Shown: positions 1 to 11,606, counted from the stretch's first letter. The stretch: DNA of 46,951 bases from an uncultured Luminiphilus sp. (GCA_905479205.1 CAJQLP010000042.1:1-46951); one strand, 5' to 3'. A program made the numbers and translations. The notes: generated from the sequence alone by a model not told the origin.

Positions 1-1
1 C

Positions 2-58
2 TTTAAAGCGCCCGCTATTGTCGCCGAGAAGTTAGCGGCGGGTGAGCAGTTCGCATAA
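2..58 (+). CDS. C-terminal tail of an upstream gene (partial)
   Basis: The first bases read as an open frame of 18 codons ending in TAA, giving a tail that ends in AAGEQFA. The composition looks coding, and the SRAP gene that follows lies on the same strand. Nothing identifies the family from so short a piece. It could be chance, because only 57 bases are visible. Confidence 0.4.
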   Translation, partial: FKAPAIVAEKLAAGEQFA

Positions 59-171
59 ATAGGAACGGTAGTAGTCTCCTTCCGCCAGCGAAGCGGCTTA
101 ACTTGATCAGATGTTGACCTCGACTCAAGACAGTGCCACAAAGAGCCTTTATCGCTGCGCGGGCCCATGTT

Positions 172-798
172 ATGTGTGGACGTTACACGCTGACGGTCAA
201 TCATCGCCCTGATCTACTGAAGCTGGGGCTGCAAACAAAAGACCGTTTTAACATAGCACCTCAATCAGAGGTGCTAGTTGTTAATGACCAGAAAATCCAC
301 GGCTTGATGACCTGGGATTACTCTCCGAGTTGGGCAAAATCATCGATGCATCTGAGTAACGCTCGCTCAGAAACGCTGCGAGAGAAGCCCTCTTTTCGCG
401 GAGCCAAACGCTGTGTGTTTTTAGCCGATGGCTGGTACGAATGGCAGCGGACGGCGGGCGCTAAACAACCTTGGTATCACCATGGAAATGGCGAGTTGCT
501 TTATTTTGCTGGCATTTATAACGACAGCAGCGGCTGCGCCGTTGTGACGCGTGCTGCCCACGACAATATCGCACATATCCACCATCGGCAGCCTGTACTA
601 CTAGAATCTAGGGCGGTCTCCCATTGGTTGGAAGGACATGACTTGTTTGCGAGCGCTATCACTCGATCAATACAGTGTTATCCGGTGAGTGTAGCGGTCA
701 ACAAACCGACTAACGATACCGCGTCATTGATCGAACAGGTAACTGTGCCCTCTGTGAACAACGCATCGAATACAGATGATCTGTTCACCAAGAACTAG
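172..798 (+). CDS. SRAP-family protein (YedK/HMCES-type abasic-site DNA-protein crosslinking)
   Basis: The 208-residue product belongs to the SOS-response-associated peptidase (SRAP) family. Members bind abasic sites in single-stranded DNA and crosslink through the cysteine exposed when Met1 is removed. The ATG at 172 was chosen over an upstream in-frame GTG because it gives MCGRYT, placing Cys at position 2 as the mechanism requires. Other family marks are NIAPQSE near residue 34, the DGWYEW block with its Glu, and HHRQPVLL with the late active-site His. There is no clear Shine-Dalgarno sequence before this ATG. The gene follows the tail of another plus-strand gene by about 110 bases and converges on the RND pump gene. 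The family assignment is firm; the DNA-repair role is taken from the family. Confidence 0.93.
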   Translation: MCGRYTLTVNHRPDLLKLGLQTKDRFNIAPQSEVLVVNDQKIHGLMTWDYSPSWAKSSMHLSNARSETLREKPSFRGAKRCVFLADGWYEWQRTAGAKQPWYHHGNGELLYFAGIYNDSSGCAVVTRAAHDNIAHIHHRQPVLLESRAVSHWLEGHDLFASAITRSIQCYPVSVAVNKPTNDTASLIEQVTVPSVNNASNTDDLFTKN

Positions 799-880
799 CC
801 CATTTTGCCTTCAAGCCACAGTTTGTTTTGCTTTTGTGCGCAGACAATCAACCGACCAATAAAGCGTCGCTTGTATGGCT

Positions 881-3800
881 TCACTCGGCGTTGTCGTTGA
901 TCGCCTCGACGTTGAGTTGGTTCAGTTCATTTTCTAACCGCAGTCGTGCTGTCGCTCGAGGCTTTGCAAAGCGCGCAATGCCGAGATAGATAATTGGCGT
1001 CAGATAAAGCGTAAAAATCGCCGCCATACCCAAGCCCCCAAAGACTACCCAACCAACCGCCGCACGTGCTTCTGCGCCTGGACCCGTAGCGAGAATTAAC
1101 GGTAGTGCGCCTAGAACAGTTGACATTAAGGTCATGGCAATCGGTCTTAAGCGAGTATGCGCGGCACCCGTAATGGCATCCCGGACCGAGTGCCCTTCAT
1201 CCCGCAATTGATCGGCAAATTCTACGAGTAAGATACCGTTTTTAGCGATGAGCCCAATGAGCATGACCAAGCCTACTTGCGAGTAAATATTGAGTGATGT
1301 CCCGGTGAGAAATAGTGCAAATATGGCGGCCGCGAGACCAAAAGGTACGATCATAATAATGACGATTGCGGACGCCAAACTTTCAAATTGCGCGACGAGA
1401 ACCAGAAAAACAACCAGTAAAGCAAACCCATAGGTAATGAGAGTATCTCGGGTGGTCTCATTTAGCGCAGCAGCTTCACCGCGTGTGATGACTGAAATAT
1501 CGTCAGGCAGTACGTCTTCCGCCAGCATCATCAGATCATCGATTGCTGTCTGGAGCGCCACTCCTGGCGCAACTTCGACGTCTACTTCAATCGCTCGGCG
1601 CTGAGCGCGGCGATCGAGTTGACCCGCTACACCACGCTCATCGAGCGTGACTACACTGGAAAGCGGAATGAGCTCTCCAGTGGCAGTGCGCACATAGAGA
1701 TTCACAAGGTCGCTGGGATCGTCAATTTTGTCGCTACCGGCTTCGAGCACTATGGGCACGCTCTGATCGTCTACGTTGAGGTCAACAACCTCAATCCCGT
1801 CAACCATGACACGTAATGTCTGTGCAATGCTGTCGAGAGGAACGTTGAGGTCTGATGCGCGCTGTCTGTCGACTTTGACCGATAGCTGGGGTTGGGTAGG
1901 CTGGTAGCTAACTCGGGGGCCGCTGACTGAGTCTAGGCGCTCACGAATAGCATTGGCGTATTCTCTTGCTGCAGCATGAATTTCTTCGTAATCAGTTCCG
2001 AGTAGCGCCAGGCCAATGCCACCGCTCGAGGCGCCGCGTAGCCCTAATGAGTTAGAACTGAATATACGAATAGTCATGCCCGGGATGTCGGCAAATAACG
2101 GCTTCAGTTCTTCTGCGATCTCTTGCTGGGAGCGCGCTCGTTGATCCCATGGTGCGAGTCGCGCGGTGATGAAGACAATATTAGGATCCCAACGGCCCAC
2201 AATAGTGTAGAGCGCCTCGATTTCTCCATTTTCCATTAACGGCAGAAGCGTGTTTTCCATACGATCGCCCTGGCGCTCAACGTAACTCAGGCCGACCCCA
2301 TCGGGGCCGCGCGAAAACACATTGATGGACCCGCGATCCTCTGGCGGCAAGAGTTCTCTGTCTAGCTGCGTGTAAACACTACCGGCTGCCATAGCAGCTG
2401 CGATTGAAATAAATAGCGTGAGCCAGGGATGGCGCATAACTAGGCCGAGGCTGCGGTCATAGAAATGGACAAGAGCGGAGCCCAAGCCGTCAACGCTGCG
2501 TGAGCGGTCTTGATACGGAGCGAGTCGGGCCATCGCAGCGGGTACAATGCTCAAAGCCACGAAAGAAGAGATTGCGACGGCGACAGCCAGCACCAATCCA
2601 AACTCTCTAAAGAGACGGCCTGCGGTTCCCGGTAAAAAAGCTATCGGTATGAAAACGGCTATCAGTACCGCGGTCGTTGCGAGTACAGCAAAAAAAACTC
2701 TTCGAGTACCCACGACCGCTGCCGCATTAGAGCCTAGACCTTCAGAGCGGCGACGCTGAACACTCTCGAGCACTACGATTGCATCATCAACGATAAGTCC
2801 AGTTGCCAAGACGAGCGCCAGCAGCGTCAAGATATTGATAGAGAAGCCCATCGCCCAGATAGCAGCGAGTGTGCCGAGGAGTGACACCGGAATCGCAATT
2901 GCTGGGATCAGAGTGACTCGCATTGAACCGGAAAATAGACGGATTACAGCAATCACCACGACGATGGCAAACAACAACGTTTTGATAACTTCCTGAACGG
3001 CTCCGCGGATAAATACCGCGTCATCGGAGATCACCGTCAATGTGAGATTTGAGAAGCGCTCATTGACGCGAACAATAGCGTCGCGAATGCCGTTAGATAT
3101 TTCAATGGTATTGGAACCTGCCTGTCGTACAACACCCATTCCCACGACACGCTGGCCATTTAAACGAACAATGCTAGTAGTATCCGCAGGGGAGAAGGTC
3201 ACATGAGCCACATCGCGTAGTCTGATTTCATCGCGAATAACCAGCGCCGCAATATCTTCTTCTTTGGTTACTGCCGCGTCTGCGCGCACTAGAAGTTGTT
3301 GGTCTCCTGCGCGAAAACTACCTGCAGGTACGTCAAGGGGAGCGCCTCGTAGCACTTCAGTGACGTCTGCAACGGTGAGCTCGTAGCTTGTCAGTCGCAG
3401 AGGATCAAGAATGATACGCAACACGCGTCGTCGATTGCCGAAAAGCGGCACGTCAGCGACGCCGGGCAGTGAAATAAAGAGTGGCACGATATCTTGCTCA
3501 ATGAGTCGCGCTAACTCTTGCTCATCGTACACGTCACTACTCACCGCAATACGAACTATCTCTTGAGCATCCTGATCGGCCTTAAATACGGATAGCTGCT
3601 CTAAGTTATCGGGTAAGTCGCGCTGCACGCGGCTGACGGCTTCGCGCACATCACCTGCTGCTTGGTCTACGTCACTGCCTGGGCGAAATTCAATACTGAT
3701 TCGAGCACTATTTTCCTCACTCGATGAATCAATGGATTTGACGCCGGATACTCGTGCGACCGCTGACTCTAGAATGCGAGTGACTTCGGCGTCCATTGTT

Positions 3801-4003
3801 TCTGGCGATGCGCCGGGTAGTAGCGCCCGTACGTTGACAACCGGGCGGTCAACGTCCGGTAGCTCTCGGACTTCAACCGCTAAAAGAGCTGCTATGCCCG
3901 CCAGAATGATCAAAAGATTCATGACGGCTACAAGCCATGGGCGCTTAACACCAAGCTCAGGTAATCCGCCGCGCCAGTTCCCTACAGCCTTAGGCGCCGT
4001 CAT
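881..4003 (-). CDS. RND efflux pump permease subunit (HAE1/AcrB type)
   Basis: The 1040-residue inner-membrane protein is a proton-driven resistance-nodulation-division transporter. It has an N-terminal membrane segment near residues 20-45, a large periplasmic loop, a TM4 region reading GLIVDDAIVVLE that carries the paired proton-relay aspartates, a second periplasmic loop, and GLIAKNGILLVEF with the relay lysine in TM10. Length is normal for the family. The ATG at 4003 follows an AAGGACA ribosome site, and the gene overlaps the end of the adaptor gene by 14 bases, so the two are translationally coupled. A longer in-frame extension upstream lies entirely inside the adaptor gene and is not believed. 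No TolC-like outer-membrane partner is present here. The substrate cannot be predicted. Confidence 0.95.
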   Translation of the reverse strand: MTAPKAVGNWRGGLPELGVKRPWLVAVMNLLIILAGIAALLAVEVRELPDVDRPVVNVRALLPGASPETMDAEVTRILESAVARVSGVKSIDSSSEENSARISIEFRPGSDVDQAAGDVREAVSRVQRDLPDNLEQLSVFKADQDAQEIVRIAVSSDVYDEQELARLIEQDIVPLFISLPGVADVPLFGNRRRVLRIILDPLRLTSYELTVADVTEVLRGAPLDVPAGSFRAGDQQLLVRADAAVTKEEDIAALVIRDEIRLRDVAHVTFSPADTTSIVRLNGQRVVGMGVVRQAGSNTIEISNGIRDAIVRVNERFSNLTLTVISDDAVFIRGAVQEVIKTLLFAIVVVIAVIRLFSGSMRVTLIPAIAIPVSLLGTLAAIWAMGFSINILTLLALVLATGLIVDDAIVVLESVQRRRSEGLGSNAAAVVGTRRVFFAVLATTAVLIAVFIPIAFLPGTAGRLFREFGLVLAVAVAISSFVALSIVPAAMARLAPYQDRSRSVDGLGSALVHFYDRSLGLVMRHPWLTLFISIAAAMAAGSVYTQLDRELLPPEDRGSINVFSRGPDGVGLSYVERQGDRMENTLLPLMENGEIEALYTIVGRWDPNIVFITARLAPWDQRARSQQEIAEELKPLFADIPGMTIRIFSSNSLGLRGASSGGIGLALLGTDYEEIHAAAREYANAIRERLDSVSGPRVSYQPTQPQLSVKVDRQRASDLNVPLDSIAQTLRVMVDGIEVVDLNVDDQSVPIVLEAGSDKIDDPSDLVNLYVRTATGELIPLSSVVTLDERGVAGQLDRRAQRRAIEVDVEVAPGVALQTAIDDLMMLAEDVLPDDISVITRGEAAALNETTRDTLITYGFALLVVFLVLVAQFESLASAIVIIMIVPFGLAAAIFALFLTGTSLNIYSQVGLVMLIGLIAKNGILLVEFADQLRDEGHSVRDAITGAAHTRLRPIAMTLMSTVLGALPLILATGPGAEARAAVGWVVFGGLGMAAIFTLYLTPIIYLGIARFAKPRATARLRLENELNQLNVEAINDNAE

Positions 4004-5150
4004 TAGACATGTCCTTTTCGCCTTGAGCAGGCGGCGTTCGCGATAGCTCCCTCGAAGTGATATCTTGCAAGTTGAGGGCAACACCAGCTCGCACACTTTG
4101 AACGCCTTCAGCGATAACCGGCGTACCTACGGCGATATCAGTCTCAATAAGCAGGCGGTTCGGAAGTCGTTTCACGAGGCGAACATCTGCACGCGCTGCT
4201 TTGCCATCGCGGGCGATCCAGATATAGGGACCGTCCGCGCCCCATTGCACCGCGACATCAGGTACCGCGATGAACTCTCCACGAGAGGTGCTGATGGCAA
4301 TTTCAAAGGCCATTCCCGGCCGGAAGCGATCTTGTTGATTGTCGATAGCGGCTCGTGCAGTGAAGGCGCGTGAAGCGGTGTCGATCCGCGAGTCCACGGC
4401 GATGACTTCCCCTGAGAATGCGGGCCGACCACTGTTCCACAGCTGGACAGATACAGCAGTTCCCGAGGTTACCTGACCAATGAAAATCTCAGGGATCATA
4501 AAATTAACGAGTAACGTCTTTCTGTCATCAAGCGTAGTGACCAAGGTGGCAGTATCAATACGATCGCCGACGTCGATATCAGTGATACCGACCCGACCAT
4601 CGAATGGAGCAGTCATTTGCCGCCGTGATAAATCTAGCTGGGCTTGTTCGAGCACTATCTGGGCCGTGTCAACCGCGGCTTTTGCAGTGTCGATTTGGCT
4701 CTGTGGAATATTGGTTTCATCGCGATTCACCGAGGTGTAACGCTGCACGAGACGCTCGGCATCGGCCAGCTGTACCTGGGCTAAACGAACAGCCAATCGC
4801 TCATCACGATCATCGAGCTGCAACAGCACGTCGCCGGCTTTGACCAATGAATCAGGCTCAAAGGATACCGCCGTAACTATGCCTGCGGTTTCCGGATAGA
4901 GCGCAACGCTTCTAAGAGCTCTTGTAGTGCCTACGGCTTGTACCGATTCTGTGAGCTTTTCGAGGGTTGCGGGCACCGCTACAACATTAACGCTCCGATT
5001 CCCTCTGCCATAGGTCGAACCATCGCCTTCTGAGGTATCGTCAGAGCAGCCAGAAAGGGCCGCTATTAAGCTGCCAGCCAAGACTAGACATGCGTATGCA
5101 CGTAGGCTACCGAGACAAAATTGCAAAAAGCGATACTGTGTGGAGGACAT
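3990..5150 (-). CDS. RND efflux periplasmic adaptor subunit (HlyD/AcrA family lipoprotein)
   Basis: The 386-residue membrane-fusion protein should link the RND permease to an outer-membrane channel. The start at 5150 gives a signal peptide ending in the lipobox LSGC, so the mature protein is probably a periplasmic lipoprotein; about 33 further in-frame residues upstream would bury that signal. The body has the lipoyl half-motifs (AVSFEPDSLVKAGDVLLQLDD and later APFDGRVG), an alpha-helical hairpin between them, and a beta-barrel part (VNFMIPEIFIGQV). It overlaps the permease gene by 14 bases. It lies about 100 bases downstream of lldD on the same strand and could belong to the same transcript. 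Confidence 0.94.
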   Translation of the reverse strand: MSSTQYRFLQFCLGSLRAYACLVLAGSLIAALSGCSDDTSEGDGSTYGRGNRSVNVVAVPATLEKLTESVQAVGTTRALRSVALYPETAGIVTAVSFEPDSLVKAGDVLLQLDDRDERLAVRLAQVQLADAERLVQRYTSVNRDETNIPQSQIDTAKAAVDTAQIVLEQAQLDLSRRQMTAPFDGRVGITDIDVGDRIDTATLVTTLDDRKTLLVNFMIPEIFIGQVTSGTAVSVQLWNSGRPAFSGEVIAVDSRIDTASRAFTARAAIDNQQDRFRPGMAFEIAISTSRGEFIAVPDVAVQWGADGPYIWIARDGKAARADVRLVKRLPNRLLIETDIAVGTPVIAEGVQSVRAGVALNLQDITSRELSRTPPAQGEKDMSNDGA

Positions 5151-5251
5151 CCTGATCCCTGTCGAGCGGCGTTGTGTTATGACGTTATACACTGTTGTGC
5201 TAACCGCATCTTTACGTAATGCAAAGCCGTTCAGATGACTTGGGAGCAAGT

Positions 5252-6415
5252 CTACTGCGCATCGAGTATACGTTGGTCAACTTCTTGGATAGTATTTACG
5301 CCGGTAAGCGCCATTGATACCTGCATTTCTTCCTTCATTGCGCTTAGCAAATTGCGAATCCCTTGCTCTCCGCGCGCCGCATTAGCATAAACCCACGGTC
5401 GGCCAATCAGCGTCATGTCGGCGCCAAGTGCTTTAGCTTTCAGAATGTCCTGGCCTGTGCGAATGCCGCTATCGATAATGACTGTACCGCGACCGCCCAC
5501 CGCATCGAGTACTCTAGGCAATATCGCTATGGTTGATGACACACTATCGAGTTGTCGACCCCCATGATTTGAGACAACGATGCCATCGGCACCAGCATCA
5601 AATGCGGCTATCGCGTCTTCGGTACTGAGGATGCCTTTTATGATAAGTTCGCCGTCCCAAGCGGCCCGCAGCCACTCGATATCTTTCCAGGTCACGGTGG
5701 CATCAAGTTGTCCGTCAATCCAGGCTTTGAAGTCCGCAAGTGTAGTTGCTTTGGTAACGAAATCATCCAAGTTGCCAAAGGTGTGAGGCTTGCCTTTTAG
5801 ACCTACATCGACCGCCCAGCGTGGGTGGGCTAAGTAGTCTAGAGTGCCACTGCGTAGCCTTCCCCAAGCGGTAGTACCACCACCCATTCCATTGCGCACG
5901 TCGCGGTAACGTGCTCCGAGCACTGCCAAATCAACGGTAAAAATCAGCGTGCGTACGCCCGACGCTTTAGCGCGATCGAGAATGTGAGTGACTGCCCCAC
6001 GATCTTTGAGCATATAGAGTTGAAACCAGAAAGGCTTGTCAGATACGGCGGCCACTTCCTCTAGCGAGCAAATTGAGACAGTAGACAGTGTGAAAGGGAT
6101 GCCGAAAGCATCGGCTGCGCGTTTGGCTTGGACTTCGCCTCGGCGCGCCATCATGCCGCCTAGGCCAATGGGAGCAAGTGCGGCCGGTATCGTCATTTCA
6201 TAGCCGAAAATCGAGTCAGAAGGATCCACGCGGGAGACGTCATGCATGACGCGTTGCTTGAGCTGCAACTTTTCAAAATCTTCTACATTACGACCCAATG
6301 TATGCTCAGCGTAGGCACCACCGTCTACGTAGTGAAAGAGTTGAGTGGGGAGCCTTCGCTCCGCTTCACGCCGGTAGTCAGCGTAGGATGCGGGCACTAG
6401 ATTGAGAGTGCTCAT
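5252..6415 (-). CDS. lldD: FMN-dependent L-lactate dehydrogenase / alpha-hydroxy-acid oxidase
   Basis: The 387-residue protein of the FMN-dependent alpha-hydroxy-acid dehydrogenase family should oxidise L-lactate to pyruvate and pass electrons to the respiratory chain at the membrane. It follows the E. coli LldD pattern closely from the start: LFHYVDGGAY, RNVEDFEKLQLKQR, ALAPIGLGGM, GIPFTLSTVS and FWFQLYMLKDRG. The C-terminal half has the WDGELIIKGIL lysine segment and SNHGGRQLD with the catalytic His. An AGGAAA ribosome site precedes ATG. It is 39 bases downstream of a thiamine-diphosphate decarboxylase-like gene on the same strand, which suggests a shared 2-hydroxy/2-oxo acid pathway. A related substrate such as a longer or aromatic 2-hydroxy acid cannot be excluded. 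Confidence 0.88.
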   Translation of the reverse strand: MSTLNLVPASYADYRREAERRLPTQLFHYVDGGAYAEHTLGRNVEDFEKLQLKQRVMHDVSRVDPSDSIFGYEMTIPAALAPIGLGGMMARRGEVQAKRAADAFGIPFTLSTVSICSLEEVAAVSDKPFWFQLYMLKDRGAVTHILDRAKASGVRTLIFTVDLAVLGARYRDVRNGMGGGTTAWGRLRSGTLDYLAHPRWAVDVGLKGKPHTFGNLDDFVTKATTLADFKAWIDGQLDATVTWKDIEWLRAAWDGELIIKGILSTEDAIAAFDAGADGIVVSNHGGRQLDSVSSTIAILPRVLDAVGGRGTVIIDSGIRTGQDILKAKALGADMTLIGRPWVYANAARGEQGIRNLLSAMKEEMQVSMALTGVNTIQEVDQRILDAQ

Positions 6416-6454
6416 TTGAGTTTCCTATGTAATCGATTAGCTACACATCCAGGA

Positions 6455-8014
6455 TTATGGAGCAAAACCAGGGAGAATAACTTCGATTAGTCGTGGTCCA
6501 TGCTGCGCCATCGCGTCTGCGATTGCGGTATCAAACTCGGCAACGGTTTCTACTCGGCTTGCGGGCATGCCCATGCCGTTCGCGATGTTAACCCAATCGA
6601 TAGTTGGGTTCGAAAGGTCGAGCAGTGACTTGGCTTTCTCGCTCGGATTCTCCACACCCACGCGTTGCATCTCAATGTTGAGAATTGCGTAGGAACTATT
6701 GTTCAGAAGCACTACTGTGACATCGGTATTCTCGCGAACCATTGTCCAAAGCGCCTGAGGCGTGTACATCGCCGAGCCATCTGCCTGAAGCGCGATTACT
6801 TTACGATTGGGGCAAGCGACGGATGCGCCAAGTGCTAGAGGGAGACCCATGCCAATAGCGCCGCCCGTCAGTGTTAGCCAGTCGTGTCGGCGTGCACAGC
6901 CTGTGAATAAAAAAGCCCCCAAACCGTTGGTAGCGCCCTCGTCGCAGACAATAGCGTTCTCCGGGATATGGTTTGACAGTATCTTACCCATCTCAACCAT
7001 GTTAATCGGGCCTTGTTCCAAAGCGTGCTGGGCAAAGGATTGAACAGTGGCGGGCTCCGCAGGTGCCTCTAATGCATCCGCGAGACGAGTAAGTGCATCG
7101 AGCGCATTACAGCGGTCGTCAGCCAAGCCAAGAACGCGAGTGCGATCGGCTACTAAATAGCTAGGCTTGCCTGGATACGCAAAGAAAGATACTGGCGCCT
7201 TTGTACCAACGATAACCATGGTGTCGAAATCTTGCAGATACTCGGCAGCTTGTTCACCGAAGTAGGGCAAGCGTTCAACTGGAACACGACCTTCGCCCCG
7301 CTGCAGTCGGGTGAAAAACGTTTCAGTAATGAGGCGAGTACCTGTTGCAGCCGCAATACGACCCGCTTGAAAGAGAGCGTCAGAACGTAACGCCATGCCG
7401 CCAAGAAACAAGGTGCTACTACTGGTTTTCCGCAGAGCCTCTGCGGCTTCTTTAATTGCGTCATCTGTAGCAATGGGGGGCGCGATGCACTCAACCTGAC
7501 GGCTATGTGCCGGTGCGCTAGACCATGCATGGTCTGCAGGGGCGATAAAACTCGCAATTTGCCCAGGGTAAATGCTGGCAGCTTCAAATGCTTGAATCCC
7601 AATTTCGGCTAGGTGCTCTGGGCTCTCTGAGTCGCCAATCCAATCGGATACTGGCGATGCGAATGCATGGATGTCAGATGTTAGCGGCGCATCATATTCG
7701 CGATGATAAGTAGCGTGATCGCCGATCATATTAATAATAGGAGAGTTCGCGCGGTTGGCATTGTGTAGATTTGCACTGCCGTTACCAAAGCCGGGCCCAA
7801 GATGCAGTAGTGTCAGGGCTGGTTTCTCAGCCATTCGTCCATAGCCATCGGCAGCGCCTGTCACGACACCTTCGAAAAGACCTAAAATAGCGCGCATTCG
7901 CGGCTCGCCATCGATCGCCGCGACTAGCTGCATCTCAGACGTTCCGGGGTTAGCAAAGCAAACTTCGACGCCTGCGTCAGCTAGAGCTCGAATCAGTGCA
8001 TCTGCTCCATTCAT
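6455..8014 (-). CDS. Thiamine-diphosphate enzyme, benzoylformate decarboxylase / acetolactate synthase-like
   Basis: The 519-residue enzyme has the three-domain TPP fold. Near the N-terminus it has ANPGTSE and a Glu in GLFEG (about residue 48) that would activate the cofactor. LLHLGPG has a His at about 71, which lines up with the active-site His70 of benzoylformate decarboxylase. The C-terminal PP domain has GLPLALGAS and the diphosphate/Mg motif ADGSAMYTPQALWT ending in LLNNSSY; the QALWT segment is typical of the benzoylformate-decarboxylase branch. The usual GDGS is ADGS here. The ATG at 8014 follows GGAGAA. Databases often label such proteins acetolactate synthase large subunit, but no regulatory subunit gene is adjacent. 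I infer a 2-oxoacid decarboxylase or carboligase working with LldD next door. Confidence 0.82.
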   Translation of the reverse strand: MNGADALIRALADAGVEVCFANPGTSEMQLVAAIDGEPRMRAILGLFEGVVTGAADGYGRMAEKPALTLLHLGPGFGNGSANLHNANRANSPIINMIGDHATYHREYDAPLTSDIHAFASPVSDWIGDSESPEHLAEIGIQAFEAASIYPGQIASFIAPADHAWSSAPAHSRQVECIAPPIATDDAIKEAAEALRKTSSSTLFLGGMALRSDALFQAGRIAAATGTRLITETFFTRLQRGEGRVPVERLPYFGEQAAEYLQDFDTMVIVGTKAPVSFFAYPGKPSYLVADRTRVLGLADDRCNALDALTRLADALEAPAEPATVQSFAQHALEQGPINMVEMGKILSNHIPENAIVCDEGATNGLGAFLFTGCARRHDWLTLTGGAIGMGLPLALGASVACPNRKVIALQADGSAMYTPQALWTMVRENTDVTVVLLNNSSYAILNIEMQRVGVENPSEKAKSLLDLSNPTIDWVNIANGMGMPASRVETVAEFDTAIADAMAQHGPRLIEVILPGFAP

Positions 8015-8274
8015 TGTGTGTTCTCCGGTTTTGTTAGAAGTGCTTTTACAAGGCGATAGAAGGAGCAAATACCATGCTGCTATCTCCGTCAAGGAACAAG
8101 CTTATAGGAATTATGTTGGGATTGGGTTTGGGCGCCCGATGCCGTTAAGCAGTGCCCTCATCTTATCAGATCACACCAATGCGTTTATGATGTCGGGCGA
8201 GCACGGCACGGGTGTGCCTATGCTTGCATCATACGCGCACCAAAACACACTGCAAAAGCAACAAGGAGAACACC
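8015..8274. promoter_or_regulatory. Divergent intergenic region between the TPP enzyme and CoA-transferase genes
   Basis: This 260-base spacer separates two divergent genes, so promoters for both must lie in it. Both ends carry good ribosome sites: GGAGAA before 8014 on the minus strand and AAGGAGAA before 8275 on the plus strand. A GGGCGCCC palindrome lies near 8128. I could not pick out convincing -35/-10 pairs or an operator, and no regulator gene lies beside it. Confidence 0.5.
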
Positions 8275-9420
8275 ATGTCGAAGGGGCCTCTTTCGGGTAT
8301 TAAAGTGATAGAAATTGCAGGTATTGGCCCTGCGCCGTGCGCAGGCATGATGCTCGCCGACATGGGTGCTGACGTAATTCTCGTCGAGCGCCGCGCACCT
8401 AACGCGAATGCCGAACCCGATGCGCAAGCACAAGCCAATCAGATGTTCTATAACCGTGGAAAGCGTTCAATTGCTTTGGATCTAAAGAAGCCTGAATCGA
8501 CAGCGATTGTGCTCTCGCTTATAGAATCTGCTGATATCCTGATTGAGGGCTTTAGACCCGGTGTCATGGAGCGTCTTGGCTTAGGCCCCGACGTATGTCA
8601 CGAGCGCAATCCAGCATTAATCTTTGGCCGAATGACCGGTTGGGGCCAGAGTGGGCCGCTTGCGCATGCCGCGGGTCATGATCCCAATTATATTGCCTTG
8701 AGTGGTGCACTGTCGGCAGGTGCGAGCGCCGAGCGTCCGCCAACGGCCCCGCTGACCCTCGTCGGCGACGTAGGTGGCGGCACTATGATCTTGCTGTTTG
8801 GACTATTGAGCGCGTTCATTCACGCTCAAAAAACGGGCGAAGGGCAAGTGATCGATGCCGCAATTACCGATGGCTCTGCGTACATTTCATCACTCTTACT
8901 TATGATGCATAACACGGGGCAAATATCTGATGAACCCGGCTCCGGTTGGGCTGATTTCGGCTCTCCTTGGCACGATACCTATCTTTGTGCCGACGGGAAA
9001 CCCATTACTATCTGTCCGCTAGAGCCCCAATTTTACGCACTGCTTTTGGACAAGCTGGACCTTGCTGATGACCCGTTATTCGCCAACCAGTGGGATAAGT
9101 CTCAATGGCCTGCTGGAAAAGTGAAAATGGCCGAAGTGTTTGCAAGTCAGAATCGGGATCACTGGTCGGAGCTGCTTGAAGGGACAGATGCATGCTATGC
9201 ACCCGCTCTTAATTTTACAGAAGCGGCGGCGCATCCACACAACGTGGTTCGCGGGACGTTTATCTCTCCCGATAACGTTGTGCAGCCAGCACCCGCGCCG
9301 CGTTTTAGTAAGACGGTTCCCGCGGTTGGCATCTGCCCGGTGACGGGTCAAGATAGCGATGCTATCGTCACCGAGTTGGGGTTAGACCCTGAACAGTTGC
9401 GAGCCAGCAATATCATCTGA
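8275..9420 (+). CDS. Alpha-methylacyl-CoA racemase-like family III CoA-transferase (CaiB/BaiF fold)
   Basis: The 381-residue protein belongs to the CaiB/BaiF superfamily, in the alpha-methylacyl-CoA racemase (AMACR/MCR) branch. These racemases invert the 2-methyl centre of branched acyl-CoA esters so that S-specific oxidation can proceed. The N-terminus (LSGIKVIEIAGIGPAP, then GMMLADMGADVI) is typical. The residues corresponding to the MCR acid/base set are present: His135 in GHDPNYI, Asp165 in LVGDVGGG and Glu250 in CPLEPQFY. True CoA-transferases of the fold instead use a catalytic Asp in another context. ATG at 8275 follows AAGGAGAA; an upstream in-frame ATG at 8212 has no such site. A FadH-type reductase gene follows 65 bases later on the same strand, pointing to oxidation of branched or unsaturated acyl chains. 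Confidence 0.88.
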   Translation: MSKGPLSGIKVIEIAGIGPAPCAGMMLADMGADVILVERRAPNANAEPDAQAQANQMFYNRGKRSIALDLKKPESTAIVLSLIESADILIEGFRPGVMERLGLGPDVCHERNPALIFGRMTGWGQSGPLAHAAGHDPNYIALSGALSAGASAERPPTAPLTLVGDVGGGTMILLFGLLSAFIHAQKTGEGQVIDAAITDGSAYISSLLLMMHNTGQISDEPGSGWADFGSPWHDTYLCADGKPITICPLEPQFYALLLDKLDLADDPLFANQWDKSQWPAGKVKMAEVFASQNRDHWSELLEGTDACYAPALNFTEAAAHPHNVVRGTFISPDNVVQPAPAPRFSKTVPAVGICPVTGQDSDAIVTELGLDPEQLRASNII

Positions 9421-9467
9421 ACGTAGCGGGGGCTCGAGAACTCCGATTCTGCATAGATCCTGCATAG

Positions 9468-11573
<2,106 letters not shown>

Positions 11574-11606
11574 GTGACGGGTGTCCGATAGCGCGTTGCT
11601 CAGCAA

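Noticed and set aside
4003-4096. Longer N-terminus for the RND permease
   Set aside because: The extra 31 codons lie inside the adaptor gene, read as basic non-membrane sequence, and AAGGACA precedes the inner ATG.
7153-7602. 149-codon open frame on the minus strand within the TPP enzyme gene
   Set aside because: It is an alternative frame of a well-conserved gene, with no recognisable domain and no ribosome site.
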